NCBI GenBank assembly: GCA_944323785.1
Contig: CALUTU010000013.1
Coordinates: 1-63,553 of the forward strand
Length of the DNA: 63,553 bases
Reading direction: 5' to 3'
Source of the DNA: an uncultured Bacteroidales bacterium
Lineage (GTDB): Bacteria > Bacteroidota > Bacteroidia > Bacteroidales > UBA932
A program made the translations under genes and the position numbers. Of this stretch, positions 42,028 to 50,723 are shown piece by piece; position 1 is the stretch's first letter; every line of letters begins with the position of its first letter. Under the pieces are notes generated by a model, which was given only the letters and a program-made list of their open reading frames with translations, made no database searches and was not told where the DNA came from.

Positions 42028-43311
42028 ATGGAAAGTACAATACATACGATGGACAGAAATCTGACTGTTAAGGAGAAATGGCAGGACCGCCGCAAGGTCA
42101 TCATCCGCTGGAGCGCGGGAGTGGCGGCCGCGGTGCTGGCAGTGGTGCTTTTGGCTGTGCTGATACAGCCGTCGGTGCGTGAAAGCAGCCTGAAATTGGC
42201 GGCGGCGGACGTAGGCTCGATAAATTTTGCCGTATCGGCTACGGGCAAGGTCGTGCCCGGCTATGAGGAGACCATCAACGCTCCGATATCGTCCCGGGTG
42301 CTGGAGGTCTTCAAGCGTGCGGGAGATGTGGTGCAGGCAGGAGAACCGCTTCTGAAACTGGACCTTGCAGCAGCGCAGGCCGAATACGACAAACTGGAGG
42401 ACGAGGAGCAGATGAAGATCCTGAGACTTGACCAGATGCGGATTTCTAACCGCAATCAGCTTTCAGAGATGGAGATGAGGATAAAGATCCAGGAGATGGA
42501 ACTGGACCGGAAAGAAGCCGCCTTACGCAATGAGCGGTATCTGGATTCTCTGGGAGCAGGCACTCCCGATAAGGTCAGGGAGGCGGAGCTGGCCTATACG
42601 GTGGCCAGTATGGAACTGGATGAGAACCGGCAGAAACTGGAAAACCAGAGGGAGTTGTCAGCAGCCGACGAGGCGGTGGCAGAACTGGAGCTTTCCATTT
42701 TCCGCAAGAACATGGAACAGAGCCGCCGCCGGCTTTACGACGCCGGTGTCAGGGCTCCGTATGCGGCTACCCTGACTTATATCGCGGATGAGATAGGCGC
42801 CCAGGTCTCCGAGGGCAGCAAGATAGCCATGCTGGCCGATCTGACCCGCTTCAAGGTGGAGGGCGAGCTGGGGGACATGCAGGCCGGCAGGATAGCCGAG
42901 GGGTACCGGACGACCGTGCTGGCCGGACGGGACACGCTTGCCGGAGTCGTATCGGGCATCTCGCCTCTGTCCACAGACGGCCTGATATCGTTCTCGGTGC
43001 AGCTTGACGATGAGTCGGCTCCGGTTCTGCGCTCCGGGCTCAAATGCGATATCTACGTGGTCTATGCCTGGCGTGAGAATGTGCTCCGCCTGCCTTCCGG
43101 TACGTACTATAAAGGGGCCGGCAACTACGATCTCTTTGTACGTGAGGGCGACCGTCTGGTTCGCCGCCGTGTGGCCCTCGGCGAGGCCAACTACGACTAT
43201 GTGGAGGTCGTCTCCGGCATAGAGCCGGGCGAGCAGGTGGTCATCTCGGATATGTCCGACTATGCGAAGCAGCCGGAGCTCAGGATCAAGCCGGCCAAGA
43301 GGAAAAGATAA
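42028..43311 (+). CDS. HlyD/MacA-type periplasmic adaptor
   Basis: A 427-residue membrane fusion protein. One N-terminal TM helix (about 28-50), lipoyl half motif (VFKRAGDVVQAGEPLLKLDL), a long coiled-coil hairpin (about 115-240) and the second half motif (YDAGVRAPYAATLTYIADE), then barrel domains ending in GIEPGEQVVISDMSDY. It bridges the permeases to TolC. The ATG at 42028 follows an AGAGGA ribosome site; a TTG at 42019 is not used here. Being the only adaptor of the array, it probably serves all permease pairs. Confidence 0.9.
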   Translation: MESTIHTMDRNLTVKEKWQDRRKVIIRWSAGVAAAVLAVVLLAVLIQPSVRESSLKLAAADVGSINFAVSATGKVVPGYEETINAPISSRVLEVFKRAGDVVQAGEPLLKLDLAAAQAEYDKLEDEEQMKILRLDQMRISNRNQLSEMEMRIKIQEMELDRKEAALRNERYLDSLGAGTPDKVREAELAYTVASMELDENRQKLENQRELSAADEAVAELELSIFRKNMEQSRRRLYDAGVRAPYAATLTYIADEIGAQVSEGSKIAMLADLTRFKVEGELGDMQAGRIAEGYRTTVLAGRDTLAGVVSGISPLSTDGLISFSVQLDDESAPVLRSGLKCDIYVVYAWRENVLRLPSGTYYKGAGNYDLFVREGDRLVRRRVALGEANYDYVEVVSGIEPGEQVVISDMSDYAKQPELRIKPAKRKR

Positions 43312-43323
43312 AATCGTTGTTAT

Positions 43324-44640
43324 ATGAAACTTGGAATGTATATAAAAGAGGCGTGGTACGACCTGCGCAAGTCAAGGGTGTACAGTGCGGTCTATATCAT
43401 CGGTACGGGCTTCTCGCTGGCACTGGTGATGGCTTACCTGACGGTGCAGTCGATGCACTTCGACAACTCCTATCCGGAGGTACACAGAGACCGGATGCTT
43501 ATAATTCCGGCATTGGAGGAGAGCAAGGATGGGGGCGGCAGTACATCGGCTATGCTGAGTTTGAATTTTATCGACCGTTTCCTCCTGCAGGATCCCATTG
43601 AGGGAGTGCAGGCGGTGTCGGCCATTACATACGAGGATGTGACGGTGGCCAATGACAGGGGCGAGGCGTTAGGAACGGTGGCCGGAGTGGTGGATGAGGC
43701 TTTTTGGACGGTTTTCAGAATGGACTTTGTAGACGGACATGCCCTGACGGAGCTCAGTCTCAATCAGGCGGCTCCCGAGGCAGTGGTCTGCGAGTCCCTG
43801 GCCAGGCTTCTCTATGGCCGCAGTGACATCGCGCGGGAGAGGCTTTTCTTCAAGGACAGGGAATTCCGGGTGTGCGGAGTGGTGCGGGACGTGCCTCAGA
43901 CGGCATCGATAGCTTTCGCCCAGTTGTGGATTCCGGACTTGGACAAGGAGGCGCGGGCTGCCTCATCGTTCGAATGGCTGGGCCGCGAGAGTATGCTGGG
44001 GGACTATTTTGCTGTGCTGCTGGCTGAGGACCGGAGCGATTTCGCCTCTATACGGCAGACGATAGAGGACCGGCTGGAGATATACAACAGCAGCGCCGAT
44101 GTCGAGTACAAGCTGTCCTGCTACAAGGGTATCCCGACCGTAAGGGAGAATTCTTTCATCTGGAGCGGGCTGACCTCCGCATCATTTACATGGATAGGAA
44201 TAGGGGTGATGCTGTTCATCCTGCTCATACCGATGATCAATCTCTCCGGCATGGTCAGCTCCCGCATGGAGGCCCGCATGGGCGAGTTCGGGGTGCGCAA
44301 GTCCTTCGGTGCCTGGCGCGGGGACGTGCTGCAGCAGATTACGGGCGAGAACCTGTTGCTGACTCTGCTCGGGGGCGTGCTCGGACTGCTCCTTTCGTAT
44401 GTGCTTTTAGGCGTGTTCTCAGAGCAGTTCAACGGGATGCTGCCTACTGAGGTTCTGGGGATGGTGTTCTCAATGGAGGAAATCGATGCGGCTGTATTCT
44501 CGGTAAGGGACTTCTTCAAACTGAGACTTTATCTTCTGCTATTGGCCATCGTGTTGGTTCTCAATCTTGTGTCGGCTCTGTTGCCGGCCATGAAGGTGAT
44601 GCGTCGACCTATCACTGAATCGTTGAACTCTGTAAAGTGA
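43324..44640 (+). CDS. ABC transporter permease, MacB/FtsX type (pair 2, first)
   Basis: A 438-residue first-type permease (MKLGMYIKEAWYDLRKSRVY). N-terminal TM, periplasmic domain with CESLARLLYGRSDIARERLF and RVCGVVRDVPQTASIAF, three C-terminal TMs, and coupling stretch NLSGMVSSRMEARMGEFGVR. It lies 12 bases behind the adaptor and 7 bases before its partner. Confidence 0.9.
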   Translation: MKLGMYIKEAWYDLRKSRVYSAVYIIGTGFSLALVMAYLTVQSMHFDNSYPEVHRDRMLIIPALEESKDGGGSTSAMLSLNFIDRFLLQDPIEGVQAVSAITYEDVTVANDRGEALGTVAGVVDEAFWTVFRMDFVDGHALTELSLNQAAPEAVVCESLARLLYGRSDIARERLFFKDREFRVCGVVRDVPQTASIAFAQLWIPDLDKEARAASSFEWLGRESMLGDYFAVLLAEDRSDFASIRQTIEDRLEIYNSSADVEYKLSCYKGIPTVRENSFIWSGLTSASFTWIGIGVMLFILLIPMINLSGMVSSRMEARMGEFGVRKSFGAWRGDVLQQITGENLLLTLLGGVLGLLLSYVLLGVFSEQFNGMLPTEVLGMVFSMEEIDAAVFSVRDFFKLRLYLLLLAIVLVLNLVSALLPAMKVMRRPITESLNSVK

Positions 44641-44647
44641 ATCCGAT

Positions 44648-45943
44648 ATGTTTAAACAGATACTGAAACAGCTATGGTACTACCGCCGCGGCAATGCGTG
44701 GCTGTTCATCGAGATGACTCTCATCGCCGCGGCCTCTTGGTTTCTGGTCAATGCTATATGGCCCAATGCCTACAGGAAGTCCCAGCCGGATGGTTACGAT
44801 GCCCGTGGGGTGTACGCAGTGGAGATAAGGCGGCTTCATGACGGCCAGACGGGTTACCGTCCTGAGATGGATTCCCGGGAGCGGCGTTCGGCGGATTTTC
44901 ACCGCATAGGCCAGACTCTCAGGGATATGCCTGAGATAGAGTATGCTGCGGCAGTGGGCAGTACTATGCCGGGACTGTCTCTTTCCAATTACAATCATGG
45001 TATGGAACTGGACAGTGTTACCGGCGAATATCTGCCGTATGCCTACCATCTGCGTGAGGCCGGGGGTGAGGATCTGAAGATGATGGGCTATCGTCAGATA
45101 TGGCCTGAGGGTGCCCCTATAGAGGATGTGCCCGGGACGGTCATCATTACCGAGGACGTGGCTGAGACCCTGTTTCCCGGGGAGAATCCCGTTGGCAGAC
45201 GTCTGGGCCGCTACAGCGACCAGAGTCAGTACGGATGGACCATAGCCGGAGTCATTGCTCCCGTAAAGGTAGAGAAGGACAAGGAATACAGGCCGATGAT
45301 ATTTTTCACTACCCCGGACATTGTCCGCGAGGAGGACAATGTCGATGCGCTCTGGTGCTTCCGTCTTGCTCCGGGGGTGGATGAGGAGGAGTTTATCCAC
45401 AAGGCCAAGATGACATGGCGGGAGGACCTGGTCTTCGGCAACTACCGCACCGGGTCGGTTTTCCCCATGGAGAGGCGGCTGAAGGATACTATGGCCGATA
45501 CCTTTATCTGGCAGGCCCTTCTGGTCTTCGTGCTGCTGTGCGTCCTCATCGGTGTGGCTTCCTTTACATGGCTGCGTACCCGTGAGAGACGCGGCGAGAT
45601 AGGCGTACGGCGGGCCATGGGCGGATCCCGGGGCATCCTGGTGATGCAGCAGCTCGCCGAGGTATGGATGCTCTGGTTACTGGCTATGCTGCTGGGCCTG
45701 GTGATAGTCCTGAATATCCTGCTCATAGGCAAGGTGAACTTCTGTGCGTCCGCTCTTTATGACGGATATATCCTGGATCTGACCAGGGAGCGGCTGTCCG
45801 TGCTTTTTGACCCCGTACGGCACTTCTTTGCCGTTTCCGGTATTGCTGCGGCCGTGATGCTTGCGGTGGTGACCCTTTCGACCATTGTCCCCGTTGCGGG
45901 TGCCATGAGGGAATCGCCGGCGGAGGTCCTGAAGGACGAGTAA
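44648..45943 (+). CDS. ABC transporter permease, MacB/FtsX type (pair 2, second)
   Basis: A 431-residue second-type permease (MFKQILKQLWYYRRGNAWLF). Periplasmic domain with ITEDVAETLFPGENPVGRRL, coupling stretch WLRTRERRGEIGVRRAMGGS, three C-terminal TMs, ending in ESPAEVLKDE like its paralogs. The ATPase follows after 48 bases. Confidence 0.9.
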   Translation: MFKQILKQLWYYRRGNAWLFIEMTLIAAASWFLVNAIWPNAYRKSQPDGYDARGVYAVEIRRLHDGQTGYRPEMDSRERRSADFHRIGQTLRDMPEIEYAAAVGSTMPGLSLSNYNHGMELDSVTGEYLPYAYHLREAGGEDLKMMGYRQIWPEGAPIEDVPGTVIITEDVAETLFPGENPVGRRLGRYSDQSQYGWTIAGVIAPVKVEKDKEYRPMIFFTTPDIVREEDNVDALWCFRLAPGVDEEEFIHKAKMTWREDLVFGNYRTGSVFPMERRLKDTMADTFIWQALLVFVLLCVLIGVASFTWLRTRERRGEIGVRRAMGGSRGILVMQQLAEVWMLWLLAMLLGLVIVLNILLIGKVNFCASALYDGYILDLTRERLSVLFDPVRHFFAVSGIAAAVMLAVVTLSTIVPVAGAMRESPAEVLKDE

Positions 45944-45991
45944 AATGTTGAATTTTTGAAAATATTTAAAAACACATAAAAATTTAAAATC

Positions 45992-46657
45992 ATGATCAAG
46001 CTTATCGAAATTTCCAAAATCTACAGAACCTCCGAGATCGAGACCATGGCTCTCGACAACATCAACCTCGAAGTGCGCGACGGGGAGTTTGTAAGTATCA
46101 TGGGGCCTTCCGGCTGCGGAAAGTCCACCCTGCTCAACATCGCCGGACTGCTTGACGAGCCTACTTCCGGTACCGTGGAGCTGCACGGCAAGCCCGTTTC
46201 GGGCCTCAATGCCCGCGAGGCCGCCCGCTTCCGCAACACGGAGTTGGGATTTGTCTTTCAGAGCTTCCACCTCATCCCCTCGCTCAACGTTCTGGACAAC
46301 GTGCAGATGCCTCTGCTTTACCGCAAGATGAGCTCTGCCGAGCGCAAGGAGCGGGCGTTGAGGATGATTGACGCAGTGGGGCTCAATCACCGTATCAAGC
46401 ATTTCCCCTCACAGCTTTCCGGAGGTCAGTGCCAGAGAGTTGCCATCGCCCGTGCCCTTGTCGGAGACCCCTCGATCATCCTTGCGGACGAGCCCACCGG
46501 TAACCTGGACTCCAAGATGGGAGCCGAGGTCATGGAGCTCCTGCACGAGGTCAACAAGCAGCGCGGCAAGACCATCCTGATGGTGACCCACAACGAGTCC
46601 CAGGCCAAGCAGACCGACCGCATCGTCCGTATGCTAGACGGCCGCATCATCGGGTAG
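45992..46657 (+). CDS. ABC transporter ATP-binding protein, MacB/LolD type
   Basis: A 221-residue ATPase with Walker A GPSGCGKST (about residue 36), Q-loop VFQSFHLIPSLNVLDN, signature LSGGQCQRVAIARAL (about 142), Walker B ILADEPTGNLDS and H-loop MVTHNES. It is the only ATPase in the array and should power all permease pairs. Its stop codon is the first base pair of a long hairpin element. Confidence 0.95.
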   Translation: MIKLIEISKIYRTSEIETMALDNINLEVRDGEFVSIMGPSGCGKSTLLNIAGLLDEPTSGTVELHGKPVSGLNAREAARFRNTELGFVFQSFHLIPSLNVLDNVQMPLLYRKMSSAERKERALRMIDAVGLNHRIKHFPSQLSGGQCQRVAIARALVGDPSIILADEPTGNLDSKMGAEVMELLHEVNKQRGKTILMVTHNESQAKQTDRIVRMLDGRIIG

Positions 46658-46778
46658 AGGGTGACTCAAAAGGGTAATTTCTGCGTTACGCTTGATTCGA
46701 AAATCCTCATGTACGCCAGTACACTGCGGTTTTCTCATCTTCGCAAGCCTTGAAATTCCTCCTTTTGGGTCACCCTCT
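46656..46778. repeat. 123-bp long-hairpin element between ATPase and fused permease
   Basis: Ends 46656-46682 and 46752-46778 are inverted copies of about 27 bp (AGAGGGTGACTCAAAAGG pairs with CCTTTTGGGTCACCCTCT with one mismatch, then on through AATTTC). Inside, GCTTG/CAAGC, CGAAAA/TTTTC and GTAC/GTAC pair further, so nearly the whole element can fold as one stem. It looks like a dispersed intergenic repeat. It may lower read-through into the genes beyond. Confidence 0.7.
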
Positions 46779-46832
46779 TGCCGCGAAGGCAATTAAAACG
46801 AACCCGAATAAAAAACATAATCGAATACACAT

Positions 46833-49427
46833 ATGAAACTACCTGTATACTTACGCCAGAGCTGGCAGATAATGCTCAAGGACCGGCAGTACAGCCTGAT
46901 CTACATCGTCGGTGTGGCGCTGTCGATGGCACTTGTCTCGTCTGTGCTGATATTCATGGTGATGATGCTGGGGAATGTCTACCCTGAGAATCACCGTGGA
47001 CGGACTATGCTGCTTACAGGCGTGCATTATAATGACGCAGACGGCACGTATTTCGGTTCTACGAGTGTGCCGGATGACCTGGTGCGCCTTATCCGGGAGA
47101 CGGAGCCGGAGGGTCTGGAGGCTATGTCGGTAATCCGGCCTCCGTCCATCTGTGCGGACGTCCTGGTCTCATCCGGGGAGAGGGCGGCTTTCTATGCAAA
47201 TGTGAGGTATGTGGACGGTGGATTCTGGGATGTTTTCGATTTCGATTTTCTGGCGGGAAGACCTTTCGGTCAGGATACACAGGATGGTCAGGGAGGGAAG
47301 GCCGGTCCGGCAGCGGTCGTCTCCGCTACTATGGCGCAGAGGTGCTTCGGGGATGAAGATGCCGTGGGCCGTATGCTTACGGTAAACGGCCGTGCGGTGA
47401 CTGTCTGCGGAGTAGTCCGGGACGTGTCGCTCGCAGCCGGTATTGCCGATGCGGAGATATGGCTGACAAGGGATATGGAGGAGCGCAGGCGTACTCTGCC
47501 GGATTGGGCCACTATGCCGGAAGGCGGGAACTATATAATCTTCCTGGCACAGAGCCGCAGGCATTTCTCCGATATCCGGGAGGCGGTGGAAAAAGCTGTC
47601 GGCAGCTACAATGCCGTGCAGCCGGAGGACAGTGAGTTCAGTATGTCGTATGAGACAGAACCCTTGTCTTTCAGGGTGTCATGGCTGGGCGGAGTTCCGG
47701 GGCTTGTCCTGTCCCTGGTGATCGGAACCATTGTCGTGATACTGCTGATACCGGCGGTCAATCTGTGCGGGATGGTCTCTTCCAGCCTGCAGGAGAGGCT
47801 GACGGAGTTCGGGGCGCGGAAGTCCTACGGGGCACCGTTCCGGGCGATGTTCTCGCAGATATTTGCGGAGAACCTGATGCTGACGCTTATAGGGGGTGTC
47901 CTGGGCTTCGGCCTGTCCATAGGAGTGCTGAATATGCTCTCGGGCTATTTACTGGAGGTTACTGCAGGATTGGGAGATTTTTCCAATGATGCGGACCTGC
48001 TCTTTCCGACAGAGTCATTTTTCCGTCCGGGTCTTTTCCTGATGGGGTTTGCGGCGGTGGCCTTGCTGACTGTTTTCGCTTCGGTGCAGCCGGTGATGAA
48101 GGTGCTGCGCAAGGGGGCGGTGGAACTGCTCAGGGACAATTCCTATTACAGGACACGTCGTGTCCGGAATGCCTGGCTGGTGACAGAGGCCGCTTTGGTA
48201 TTCATCATCGGCTGGCTGCTTGCCGACCCGATGCTGCTCAACGGGGTGCGCCGTCACGCCGTACCTGCCGGCTGGGATCCTGACCGGGTAGTCTGTGTTC
48301 CGGTCTCCTCTCTTTCCGCCTCGGCTGCTGCATACAGTCCGGAGGCTTCGGAGGACGGAGTACTGCTGGAGGATTTCCGAAGAATTGGCCGGGTGCTGGC
48401 TGCTTTGGAGGGGGTGGAGGCACTCACACCTACGTCACCGTTCATTCCCGGCAACAACAGTGAGACGCGCATGACGGTCTATGCGGATACTTCTGTCAAA
48501 ATACAGGCTGCCTGTTTCCTTAAGGAGCTGGGCAGTGATTTCATGGATGTTTTCGGTTTCCGCGTGCTGGCGCCGGAGGGAGGCGTACGCCCTGCCGATG
48601 AGGGAACTGGTACTGTGATTATTTCGGAGGACCTGGCTGAGGCTCTTTTCCCCGGCAGTGATCCGGTTGGACAGACATTGTACCTTGCCAACAACTCGTC
48701 TCCTGCTGCTCCGAGGACGGTGGCCGGGGTGATTCAGCGGCAGAAGGTCCGGACTATGACTGACAATCCCCGTCCTGTCGTCATTGTCAATATGGCCTCC
48801 TATCCGGTCGGTTACATCCGTTCAGGGCAGTGTTTCTGGGTGCTGCGGCTGTCGCAGGATACAGACATGCGCCAATTTATCGAGCAGATCAATTACGGGA
48901 CGGCTTCCCGGACTTCATTCGGCAATCTTCGGGTAGGACTATCCTATCCGGTGACGAAAGTAATGGACTCTTACGGCGGCAGGGAACTGGAGACCATACT
49001 GCTCTCGTACCTGTTGCTGAACCTGATACTCGGGGCGTTCTCGCACTATGCCCTTCAGACCCGCCGCAGGGCCGATGAGTTCGGTGTCCGCACAGCCATG
49101 GGCTCGACTTCGGGACGTCTGCGCCGCGATGTAGTGGCAGCGGGTCTCGGACAGGCTGCGCTGTCGGTTGGTATCGGACTGTTTGTGGTGCTGAATATCA
49201 TCCTCTTCCGAGGACGGGACGTAGTATTTATAGGTCAGGTCAATATGCCTGCGTTGCCCGAGGCTACCCTGGCCCCGTGGCCGGTGCTGACCTCCCCTTT
49301 CCTTTCCGCGCTGATGGTGACTCTTGTCGTGGCCGCGGTAGTGTTTGCGGTCAATGCCTTGGCGGCCCTCGTCTCCGTGTGGAAGGTCTCGGGGATGCGG
49401 CCGTCAGTAATTTTAAGAGAAGAATGA
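46833..49427 (+). CDS. Fused double ABC permease (pair 3 in one chain)
   Basis: An 864-residue protein joining a first-type half (MKLPVYLRQSWQIMLKDRQY, periplasmic domain, coupling stretch NLCGMVSSSLQERLTEFGAR, three TMs to about residue 430) to a second-type half (from about residue 447, AWLVTEAALVFIIGWLLADP, periplasmic ISEDLAEALFPGSDPVGQTL, coupling RRRADEFGVRTAMGSTSG, end SGMRPSVILREE). Other loci in the same array encode these halves as separate genes, so this is a gene fusion. Its first 100 bases are nearly the same as those of the gene at 49430. ATGA overlap with the next frame. Confidence 0.9.
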   Translation: MKLPVYLRQSWQIMLKDRQYSLIYIVGVALSMALVSSVLIFMVMMLGNVYPENHRGRTMLLTGVHYNDADGTYFGSTSVPDDLVRLIRETEPEGLEAMSVIRPPSICADVLVSSGERAAFYANVRYVDGGFWDVFDFDFLAGRPFGQDTQDGQGGKAGPAAVVSATMAQRCFGDEDAVGRMLTVNGRAVTVCGVVRDVSLAAGIADAEIWLTRDMEERRRTLPDWATMPEGGNYIIFLAQSRRHFSDIREAVEKAVGSYNAVQPEDSEFSMSYETEPLSFRVSWLGGVPGLVLSLVIGTIVVILLIPAVNLCGMVSSSLQERLTEFGARKSYGAPFRAMFSQIFAENLMLTLIGGVLGFGLSIGVLNMLSGYLLEVTAGLGDFSNDADLLFPTESFFRPGLFLMGFAAVALLTVFASVQPVMKVLRKGAVELLRDNSYYRTRRVRNAWLVTEAALVFIIGWLLADPMLLNGVRRHAVPAGWDPDRVVCVPVSSLSASAAAYSPEASEDGVLLEDFRRIGRVLAALEGVEALTPTSPFIPGNNSETRMTVYADTSVKIQAACFLKELGSDFMDVFGFRVLAPEGGVRPADEGTGTVIISEDLAEALFPGSDPVGQTLYLANNSSPAAPRTVAGVIQRQKVRTMTDNPRPVVIVNMASYPVGYIRSGQCFWVLRLSQDTDMRQFIEQINYGTASRTSFGNLRVGLSYPVTKVMDSYGGRELETILLSYLLLNLILGAFSHYALQTRRRADEFGVRTAMGSTSGRLRRDVVAAGLGQAALSVGIGLFVVLNIILFRGRDVVFIGQVNMPALPEATLAPWPVLTSPFLSALMVTLVVAAVVFAVNALAALVSVWKVSGMRPSVILREE

Positions 49428-49429
49428 TT

Positions 49430-50722
49430 ATGAAACTACCTGTATACTTCCGCCAGAGCTGGCAGATAATGCTCAAGGACCGGCAGTACAGCCTGATCTA
49501 CATCATCGGCGTGGCACTGTCGATGGCCTTCGTGATGGCCTTTCTGATGTTCATGCTGATGAGTGTCTCGGGAATCTATCCGGAGAAGCACCGCAGCCGT
49601 ATGCTGGTTCTCTCCAATGTTATCCTGGATGATGCGAAAGGCGAGCCGCGGATGGGTACCATGGTGAGCGAGCGTCTGGCGCAGCTGATAGAAGAGGCGG
49701 ATATCCCCGGCGTGGAGAGCATGTCGTATGTCATTGCGCCTTTCCGAAGCGGTTCGCTCAGTCTGACCGCGCCCGACGGCAATGTCCACAATGCTCCGGT
49801 GATGTATGTGGACGGAGGTTTCTGGGACGTGTTCCAGTTTGAGTTCCGGGACGGGCAGGCTCCGGGGGAATGGAATCCGGTGCTGGTGGAGGCGGTGGTC
49901 TCCGAGACATTTGCCCGCAGGTGCTTCGGCTCGGGTGACGCGGCGGTGGGGCAGAGCGTGCTCTACGGCGGTACTCCGCTCAGAATCTGCGGGGTGGTGC
50001 GGGATGTTCCACTCACGGCGATGATGACAGATGCGGAGGTGTGGCTGCCGTACCAGCTGTACAGGACGAGGTTCTACAGTGCGGACGGACAGCCTTGGTT
50101 AGGCTCGGGCCATCTGTATATTCTGGCCCAAAGCCGCAGGGACTTTGATGCGGTACGGGCAGGGGTAAGCGATGTGACGGCGAGGTACAATCTCTCGTTC
50201 GGTGCGGCAGAGGAGTTCTATATCTCACCGGATGTGCGGCCGGAGACTTATATCAGAACTTCCGGTGTGTCAGCGGAAACGCTTCTTTCGATCATAACGG
50301 CGATGGTGCTGATGCTGATGATTGTCCCGGCTGTCAATCTGAGCGGAATGGTGGCTTCGAGCATGGAGGAACGGATCGTGGAGTTCGGGGTGCGCAAGGC
50401 ATACGGGGCACCAGGCGGTGTCATAGTGCGGCAGGTGCTCTCGGAGAATTTCCTACTGACGCTTATCGGGGGGCTTTTCGGCGTGGTGTTCGCCAGGGGG
50501 ATTCTGGGCCTGCTGTCCAATGCTCTGGAGCAGAGCAAGGCCGGGTATGATGCCGTGGAGATGCAGGCCGACCTGGTGTTTCCTGCGGATGTGTTTTTCC
50601 GTCCGGAACTGTACCTTCTGGTGTTTGTCTGTGTGCTGGCCCTCAATCTGCTGTCCTCGTATCTGCCGGTAAGGAAGGTGCTGAGATACAGCGTAACGGA
50701 TTCGTTGAACGAGAAAAAATAG
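49430..50722 (+). CDS. ABC transporter permease, MacB/FtsX type (pair 4, first)
   Basis: A 430-residue first-type permease (MKLPVYFRQSWQIMLKDRQY). An ATG two codons upstream (49424) overlaps the previous stop and is a possible start; 49430 is chosen because it aligns with the paralogs. Periplasmic domain with SETFARRCFGSGDAAVGQSV and RICGVVRDVPL, coupling stretch NLSGMVASSMEERIVEFGVR, three C-terminal TMs. It is followed after one base by its partner. Confidence 0.9.
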   Translation: MKLPVYFRQSWQIMLKDRQYSLIYIIGVALSMAFVMAFLMFMLMSVSGIYPEKHRSRMLVLSNVILDDAKGEPRMGTMVSERLAQLIEEADIPGVESMSYVIAPFRSGSLSLTAPDGNVHNAPVMYVDGGFWDVFQFEFRDGQAPGEWNPVLVEAVVSETFARRCFGSGDAAVGQSVLYGGTPLRICGVVRDVPLTAMMTDAEVWLPYQLYRTRFYSADGQPWLGSGHLYILAQSRRDFDAVRAGVSDVTARYNLSFGAAEEFYISPDVRPETYIRTSGVSAETLLSIITAMVLMLMIVPAVNLSGMVASSMEERIVEFGVRKAYGAPGGVIVRQVLSENFLLTLIGGLFGVVFARGILGLLSNALEQSKAGYDAVEMQADLVFPADVFFRPELYLLVFVCVLALNLLSSYLPVRKVLRYSVTDSLNEKK

Positions 50723-50723
50723 C

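Noticed and set aside
49277-49429. Upstream extension of the pair-4 first permease
   Set aside because: It reads out of frame through the 3' end of the fused permease gene; paralogs all start at MKL.
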